From assembly GCA_035772405.1 (NCBI GenBank), contig JAYKKM010000504.1, forward strand, positions 3,358,001 to 3,422,000: a stretch of DNA of 64,000 bases, read 5' to 3'. The notes below the pieces were generated by a model. That model searched no databases. It saw nothing but the letters and a program-made list of their open reading frames with translations, and was not told the DNA's origin. The first letter of the stretch is position 1. Each line of letters begins with the position of its first letter. This DNA comes from Chrysogorgia sp. JL179-B06. Taxonomy: Eukaryota > Cnidaria > Anthozoa > Scleralcyonacea > Chrysogorgiidae. A program made the translations under genes and the position numbers. This document shows positions 24,101 through 33,100 of this stretch, piece after piece.

Positions 24101-27100
24101 GTTGTGGTTTTAAGGTTTGCTTGTCGTCCTTCTTCAATCCTCGTAGTAGTTGTCTTCTTGTGGCTGCTAGAGCTTCATGAGAAAAAACGGGATGATTTGC
24201 ATCTGATGACGATTCTTGTGCGAAATCCACGAAATTATCGAATGTGTATTCCCCTTGACTAGCTTCAGTCCTTTTCGCGCTCTCTCGCCATTTGTTGCTA
24301 TAAAAGATCGGCAATCGCGCTGCCAACTCTCGTATGGCAGAAAAGGTGTTAAATTCTTTCAAGTATTTGACGGTTCTCATCGTCTCGCGAGTCATAACCA
24401 GAAAGTCGCTGTAATCTTGTAACTCTCCACCTGTCGTGCAAACTGGCCATGTCTTTAACTTCTCGCGATAAGCTTCATATATCTTGAAGGGGTCTCCAAA
24501 ACGTTCCTTTAGAACTTTCCTCGCTCTCGAGTAAGCATCTTCCGATCTCAGCCCTAAAAGTCCCCCGACCATCTTCTTGGCGATTCCACCAGTATACTCT
24601 CCGAGATAATACAGCTTGTAACTTGGCTTGACTGTGCCTTCTTCGATTAATGCGTCGAATGCACTTTCCCATTTGGGATATTCGAGAATGTCTCCTTCAA
24701 AGACTGGGGGTTTCGGTACAGGAAGTGTCAGTCGTTCAAGTAGCTGCACTTGCTGCCTCTGTATTTCTGCATTTTCTCTTTGAATCTGTTGAACTTGCCA
24801 TTGGTTTGTATATGGCTGGGATGGATAGGGTATCTCCAGGGATTGTTGTAAAGGTACATGAACCTGCTTTGACCCTGACCACTTGGAATCCCACGGTATA
24901 AACTCGGGAGTATTAACGTCAAGGAAGCTACGATGAGGTATTCGGCTTTCAACAGGAAACTGGGTACGAGCGGAAGGAATTACGGCGTCTACATTGTCCT
25001 GTTTAGGTTTGATAGGCATTGATAAAGGTTCTTCCATTGGAATTACTTTCCTTTCATTTGACTGACAGGACACTGAAGTATCCTGGAGTATTTTGTGAAT
25101 TACTACGGCCGCGCTGAGCTCGCCTTGAAGACGCTCTTGTTCTTCTAAACGTTCCAGTTCTTCTTTCTGCCGTGTTAATTCGTTCTGTTTTCGTTGAATA
25201 TTTTGAAGCTTCGTTAAGCTATCCAATTTTGCCCTAAGTGCGGCGGCTTCGGCACGAGCCGCACTGATGCGTTTCGACGACGTGCTTAATGATCTAGTAA
25301 CAAATGAATTTACATTCGAAGAGCGATCAGACTTGCGTGACAATAATTCGGCACGAGCCGCACTGATGCGTTTCGACGACGTGCCTAATGATCTAGTAAT
25401 AAATGAATTTGCATTCGAAGAGCGATCAGACTTGCGTGACAATAATTCGGCTCTTTCCTGTTCTTTATCTTTAATTCTTATCTTTACGTCAGCTAAACAT
25501 TCCAAAGCCTTATTCAAAATCACACCGAAATATTTCTCTTCTTCTGATTGTACTTCTTCATCAGCATTCTCCAACAGTATATACATCACTTCAGTCTGAA
25601 GAGATCTAAGGTTATCTAATTCCATTTCTAGGCCGTCTTTACCCGCTGTCAATTTGACAATATCCTCGGACTCCTTCAATAATATATCGACAGACCTAAT
25701 TCGCTTATTAACTGTGCCGACAACCTTATCTCTTTTCTTCTTAGCCCTTTCTAGTTCCATACACAATCCCTTCTCGGTACGCTTTCTAATTCTCGGTTCT
25801 CTTAAAATATTTCCGGTTGCAATATCACTCTCGGCTTCGGTTTCTTCATCACGGCGCGATTCGTTGAAGTTCGTTGAAGTCATTGTTTGATTAACTCGTC
25901 TTTCTTGACAACATGAAACGGCTTTTCGTTGTTAACCCTTCGTTGTTGACTGTGACCGGGGCAGACTTTAACTAGCCCAAAACTATAGCCTAGCTCTTCG
26001 TTTGCCTTGTTGTTTACGCACTAACCCACAAGCGTCCCTCATTGAATATTCAAGTCTCTTGACTTTGTCTCTAACTTTCCTTGATATTTATTTGGACGGT
26101 GAAATTGATGTGGTCAACTAAAGGTTAACACCAAACTATAAATTAAAGTAACTATCTAATAGCCATGGATTACAAAAAACAATCATACATACCAACGTTG
26201 GCGGGTTCCTAGGCTAGGTTCTTCTCAATTCTTGTTCATGTTCTTGTTCGACTTAATTAAACGTATGAGCGCGCAGGCAAAGCAAAATTCCTATTTAAAT
26301 GTTTCAATACTATACCGCGATAACAATGCTCAGCGGTTACAATATTCGTTCCCTTCGTCCACGACGCGTTTCCTGGTCTAATCCTGCAGGTGTTGATGTA
26401 CCAGATGCGACGAAGTTGTCCGAACAAGCGAACACACAGACCCGAAGTTTTTGTTTTAGATTTATCACTCGTTCAGGTGAACGGACTACCCCCAACAGGT
26501 TACAAGCCCAATGATAGGGGTTCTGAGGGCCTACGATTTAAGGTCGTTATCAGAAGGTAACCAGAAAGCTGTCTAGCAAAGCGTCCGGAAGCTCTCGTGG
26601 TCGAGCAGCGGTATTCCAGTATCCGAAAGTGAAATAAAGCGTCAGCAGCGCAGTTACTCTAACGGGCGTGCGAAGCGCGGTGAAAATAACATGGTGGAGA
26701 CCGGCCATGCGGGTAAGACTTTGCAGAAAGTGCATGAGCTCAGAAGTCCGGAACGTACAGCTGATGAGATTGTTGACCAAACACCATGTTGCTACCGAGC
26801 GACAGGACGCGCAAAAGAACCTCAAACTACGTGAGACACATCAGGGCCGCAACCTTTTGTAACTTGAGACAGACCAGGCGCCATGGCAATTATAATCCGA
26901 GACACAGCATCAGCGAGTGCAACCTGAGATACACATACGAAGCAGCAGCAGCTAAAACCCCCAGGGGCGGCGGCAAATGTAACACGAGACACATCAGGTG
27001 TGGCATGGCAATTGATCAGGTGTCGTAGCACTTGGAAACTCGAGACGCATCAGGTGTGGTGGAAAAAGGCAGGGCAGGCGCAGCAGCAATTTGAACCTGA

Positions 27101-30100
27101 AACACGCGAAGTACAGCAGCAGCAGTTAGAGCCCGGGACACATGCGGCGTAGCAGCAACTGTAACTCGAGACACATCAGGTGTGGCATGGCAATTGGCAC
27201 GGCGGCAAATGTAACTTGAGACACAGCAGGTGTGGCATGGCAATTGGCACCCCGAGACACAGGTGAGGTAGAAGGGTAGCGGAGGTAAGACCCTGGGTAG
27301 CGGAGGTAAGACCCTGGGTAGCGGAGGTAAGACCCTGGGTAGCGGAGGTAAGACCCTGGGTAGCGGAGGTAAGACACTGGGTAGCGGAGGTAAGACCCTG
27401 GGTACGAGGTAGGTGTGATGGCAATTGAACGTATAAGGCAGGACAGGCACAGCAGCAATTGGAACCTGAAAACACGCGAAGTGCAGCAGCAATTGGATAC
27501 CGGGACACATCCAGCGACCCGTAGCAGCAAGTGTAACCAGAGACACATCAGGGGCACAGGCAATGGCAAGCTGAGACACATCAAGTGCTGCGCGCGCGGC
27601 ACATGAAAAACTGACAATTAAAATAACACAAATTATGTTGAAGCATGTATCAGGGATCAGCGCACAAAAAATGGACAGCACCTGATAATGGACAGCACCT
27701 GATTATTGTGGGGAACTCGGATACTTGCATGCATGGCGGACAACGAAGGTGTGTTCGTATGAAAGTGATTGTAAGTTTAAGTACACCAGGGGTAAGTCAT
27801 TACCAGTACAAACAGAGAGCACTCATGGGGCTGTGGCCAGCTTAGAATAAGAACCGCCCGCGAGGGGTGAGTCGTTGACGCCATGGTCAGCGTAAACAAT
27901 AATACATTGCAGAACGAAGTAATAGCACAAAGCGAAACTCCTGGGAGGGAAGACCCCCACGACGGTCTATACGAACTCGCACACAAGGCATAACCGGGGG
28001 GAAACTAGGATATCAGGGGGGAGTGAGCCGAAGAAAACCCTAGAACCCGGGGCACACGAACCGATGAGACAACAACCAATCATACGAGGTAAGGAAAACA
28101 AGCGATCTATAACAGGAAAATATTTAACAGTTCGAAATTATAGTAAGGAGTGCGGAGTACATCCTACGCAAAACGTGCCAGGTGGGATGAATGGCGTGGG
28201 TACTTATAGATAAGCGGTAAAATGACAGTGAGCACCAAGCAGTCAACTATCCTGCAGAGAGCAACGGACATGCAATCAATGCAATCAATCAATTTAACCA
28301 GATATAAGTAACAAGCGGGCTGCTTAGTATAGAGACGGCAATAGAGCAGCGTAAACGGCGCTTCGCAACAAACTGATAAGATGAATGTCGAGGGCACTTA
28401 GATAAGCGGCAAATTGACAGCGAGGACAAAGCAATGTACGAACAAACCAAGGTCTCCGTGAAATAACTATCCTGCAGAGATCAACGGATAAGCAAAGCAA
28501 CCAAGAAATTTAACTAAATATAGGTAAACAAGCTGGCTTGGAACAGACGGTAATAAAGTAGCGTAAACAGCGCTTCGCAATAAAACTGAAAAGATGAAGG
28601 GCGATTAAGGCACTTATAGCAAGGTTGTGAACCATTTCTAGGAGATTATAAGCGGGAAATTGGCAGCGAGCACCAAGCAATTGTACGAACAAACCAAGTT
28701 CTCCGTGAAATAACTATCCTGCAGAGCAACGGATACAAGCAATGCAAGCAATAAATTTAACCAGATATAGGTAAACAAGCTGGCTTAGAACAGACGGCAA
28801 TAAAGCAGCGTAAACAGCACTTCGCAACTGAAAGATGAATAGCGAAGGCACGTCTAACAAGGGTGCATTAAACTATTTCTAGGTGCCGAGATAAGCGGTA
28901 AATTGACAGCGAGCACCTGAGAGAACGAGGCCATGACTATATACTTCCTAAAGTAAGAACTGATCGCTTTAAACGAACGTTTATTAATAGACGCCTCTTC
29001 AACTTTATTTAATATAATATTAATTATTCTTGTTTATACATATACATATATAGATATAAATATTTATATATATTAACTTACTTATTTCTGTAAAACTATC
29101 ACGTTTGTTGATGGTTCCCTTGTTGATTGAGGATTAATAAAGACTACTACTACTTACTTAAGCAATTGTACGAACAAACCAAGTTCTCCGTGAAAGAACT
29201 ATCCTGCAGAGAGCAACGGTTAAGCAAAGCAAGCAATGCAAGCAAGCAATAAATTTAACCAGATATACTGACAGACGGCAATAAAGCCGCGTAAACAGCA
29301 CTTCGCAATAAAACTGATAAGAGGAATCGATATAAGCGGAAAATTAACAGCAAGCATGCACCAAACAATGTATACGAACAAACCAAATTCTCCGTGAAAA
29401 CAACTATCCTACAGAGAGCAACGGACATTAAGCAATGTAAGCAATAAATTTAACCCGATATAGGTACAAGCTGGCTTAGTACAGACGGCAATAAATCAGC
29501 GAAATGGCGCTTCGCAACACAACTGATAAGAGCACACAGTTTACAACATAAGAAACCCTGATTGACCAGGTACAAACCACAAGACCGGCTGATGCGGGTC
29601 TAAATTGAAGAGGTTAAGTTGAAAACCATTTGGGCTAAGAACGTTGCAAGCATTTCGGCCAAGTGAACCACGACCAACGAACGAACGGGAATTTTCTCGA
29701 CTCAAGGCAGGATTTCGCAATATATCTGCACCGAATAAGTTGTGAAAGGCTTTGCAGCAGCATCTAACGCTTGTAGGCTTGGACAGAAACCGTTTGAACA
29801 CAGGAAACGGTGTATATCTTCGAGCAGCGAAGTCAACGAAGGATCGTGTTCGACGGACAGCGCACGAATAAGCCCTGAAGTGGATGACCGTCAGATGCCA
29901 CGAGTTTTGCATTGACGTAAGGCATTCAGTGCACACAACCTGAATACCTATAGGGTCCCAAGGGACCACAAGACCGGCAGCACACTTACTTTGCATGATG
30001 TTAATTATTTTTATTGCATAAATCCATTTAAGCTTTTACCTAAATTGCATAATAATTTTCTCTTCATAGAATGTATAAAATTGTAAATAATTACTCTGTG

Positions 30101-33100
30101 GATTGAAGATACAATGCTACAAAATGGCTGGTAAATAAATTGAGATATATTTCCATAAATATCAATATAGTCAATATTATTGATTTTTTTCAATATCGAT
30201 ATTCAATATTTTTCCAATATCACATCAGCCAACCTGTATTCAATAAAGTAAATTGTCAGAAAACTCAACCATCATACCAATTCACAATCTATGCACTATT
30301 AAAGTGCCTATATCACTTGTGGGATCTTTACATATTTATAGTAATTGGAACATTCTAAGAAGATTTGTAATATATCTTCTCAGGCGAAAATTTCATCTTC
30401 ATGGACTTTTTTGCAGTTAAAGTTACCGGATATGACATCAAAGGAGGAATTTTTGAAGCAAGAAACAAAAGAAAACTGATTTGCAATTCCTCCTTTGATG
30501 TCATATCCGGTAACCTTAACTGCAAAAAAGTCCATGAAGATGAAATTTTCGCCTGAGAAGATATAGTACAAATCTTCTTAGAATGTTCCAATTACTATAA
30601 ATATGTAAAGATCCCACAAGTGATATAGGCACTTTAATAAAAACTCACTAGTAGCAGGGTTCGAATTAGTTGAGTAAAAACGATGTGCATTTCCCCCCAA
30701 AAAAACACGATGTCCAGACAAATAATGGTGTGCAAGAAATTCAATGCCTAAAGGAATTCCAGGCTAGATGTGCGATACTTTCGGTTGCCGTTGCCCCTGT
30801 TGGTTTAAGAGATTCATTGGAAAGTTTATAAAATCACTAAAATACATGACGGAGATCAAATTTCGGCCGCCATTTTGTGCAAGCAGCTGGATTGGAAATT
30901 GCACGGGCCTGTTCGGGATTAGTTCCATAGGCGGATCTAGGGGTGGGGTGCAGGGGGGTGCGCACCCCCACAGAGAAAATTAGCACCCCTCCAGAAAAAG
31001 TCAGCATCAACCAGTGTATATTAAAATTTTCATGATTTATGGCATCTTGTCTTTTTTTGGCATCTTGTCTTTTTGGCATTTTTGTCACTTTTGGCATTTT
31101 TGACATATGGTGGTGGTGGATGGGTGCACCCCCCTGAAAAATCTGCACCCCCCTCTATCAGATGAGCCTGGATCCACCCCACCTTATAGAAATTTTGAGC
31201 TCATAAAACAAATAGATAAATCGATATAATTTGATCATTTATTAAAAAAATAATGTACAGTAGAACCTGAGTTTTACGACCACCCCTGTCGCCCTGCAAA
31301 AGTGGTCGTAAACGACAGGTGGTTGTAAATGGCAGTTAGTGATGTGACATCGTGCAAGTAATATTGGAAGACGCTATTATGTTTAAGACTATATTCTGTG
31401 TTGAACACAGAGTGTTCGTTAGTCGACTAAAAGATGGCTTTATAATTTAAAACCAATATAATATTTCTTCATAAAGAAAGAAAACTAGAAAAATTTCGGA
31501 AAAGAGCACACTTTGAACAGAGCTTGCTGGGCGATATACGCGCCATGAATTTTGGAAAGAAAACCTAATGCGTACGTACTACGTACTTCACATTTGATCG
31601 TGAAAATATCTTATTTACAGCAATTTGATCTGAGAAACAGACTAAAAGTGTAAGGAGCAACGATATATACTAATTCATATGCACAAAGTTATTGGCGATC
31701 TTGCTTGCGTTATAAACAAAGATGGTGGATACGAAAATATAATTTTCGAACCTCACCCGCTAGGTTTTCGAACATTTCCAAGCATTGTACCAAGCGTAAA
31801 AGCTCATACGATATATTAAATCAAAGATTGTTTAATGGTCTACAACATACGTAAATTATGTTAAGCATTATGTTGTATTAGCAAAGTTATTTGCGATCTC
31901 GCACTACAAAGTTTAACCCTGAAAAGATGGCAGTAACAAACAAATATTAGTACGAGCTTTTCGTCAGTTTAGAAACGTTTCGTCCCTCAACAATGTTATT
32001 GGTTTAAGGGCTTGGTCGCTAATACCTAACAGGATATTTATTATGCACTCTCAAAATGCGGTCGCTTAAGCAAAACAATACTAAAAAAGCAACAAGTGCA
32101 TCTTCTTGTTCCCTGTATTCGCACATGGTCAAAATTCTTGCTTGTTGATTGTAACGTATTTCACGTTTGGGACGATAAAAAGTGGTTGCTGAGATCTGTT
32201 TCCTGTATTTGTGCGCTGTCAAAATTCTTGTATGTTTTACTGCAAAAGACGAACGCTAATATCTTGAAAAAAGTCACTCATGACAGGTTAAATTTCGTGT
32301 TTGGGATGCTAAAAAGTGGTCGCTGGTCGCATTTGGCAGGTGGTCGCTAATTGCAGGTACATTTTAACTACAAATTGTCGGTGCCAGAAAAGGTGGTCGT
32401 AAACGGCAGGTGGTCGTAAAACACGGGGTCGTAAAACTCAGGTTCTACTGTACTAAGTTTGACTCATGAAACGTTTGGCATCTGAAGAACAGGTGATTTA
32501 ATTTGGAGTGGTTTTATAGTCGTAATTCCCACATGACCCAGGCTCAAAGTTTGGCTGATCTGCACCAAATAATCTCAGCCATTCTTTATCAATTCACTGA
32601 AATGTTGAATTTTTCATAGCTGAACCTTAAATCCAGTAGGTTATGTACTTATGTTATGTTACTTATCATTAAAAACCAATCAATAACAATCAAATTGAAA
32701 TGATGCCCAATTAAATTTATCGAAAATCAACATCAATCAATAATTACAAAGATTGGGCGTATTGATTGCTTATTGATCTCCACTATCAATCAATTTATAA
32801 TTGATGTTGATTGGTATCGATTTTACTTGATTATACACACGGCTGGGACACACTTTTTCACACCTTGCACGACACTGGATTTTTAGTGGGTTATACTTAC
32901 CTCTAAATATGTCTTCAGCTGTCGTGTCTATGCTCTTATCGGGATGATATTGTAATGCCAAGTCATAATATGCAGTTTTGATATCAGTTTGTGTGGCAGT
33001 TGGTAGAACACCTAAAGTTTCATAAAATGTCCTCGTTTTCTTCCTTTTAAGATCGTGTAATTGCTGTCCATATCTTCGGAGATTATTCCTCCGGCTGAGA

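Larger units (their letters stand above)
19001..26341 (-). mobile_element. BEL/Pao LTR retrotransposon, complete and young
   Basis: A 7,341-bp element in the minus orientation with two 391-bp LTRs, a Gag-Pol frame and a separate integrase frame, inserted in the intron of the J-domain gene. It is flanked by the 5-bp duplication ATATT (18,996-19,000 and 26,342-26,346). The LTRs begin TG and end CA on the coding strand. A purine tract, AGGGGAGCC, precedes the 3' LTR (19,392-19,402). The LTRs differ at a single position (19,214 T versus 26,164 C), so insertion is recent. Domain order protease, RT, RNase H, integrase and the Pao-type RT and C-terminal domains identify the superfamily. The only visible defect is the frame change before integrase. 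Confidence 0.95.

Noticed and set aside
27016..27681. Overlapping minus-strand frames rich in LPPLPRV and Cys
   Set aside because: They translate minisatellite units in three frames at once, with no domain or splice structure.
32770..32900. C-terminal continuation of the J-domain frame past the donor at 32,900
   Set aside because: The J domain is interrupted mid-helix exactly at a GTAAGT donor, and the missing part is found in phase at 15,361; the read-through text is intronic.
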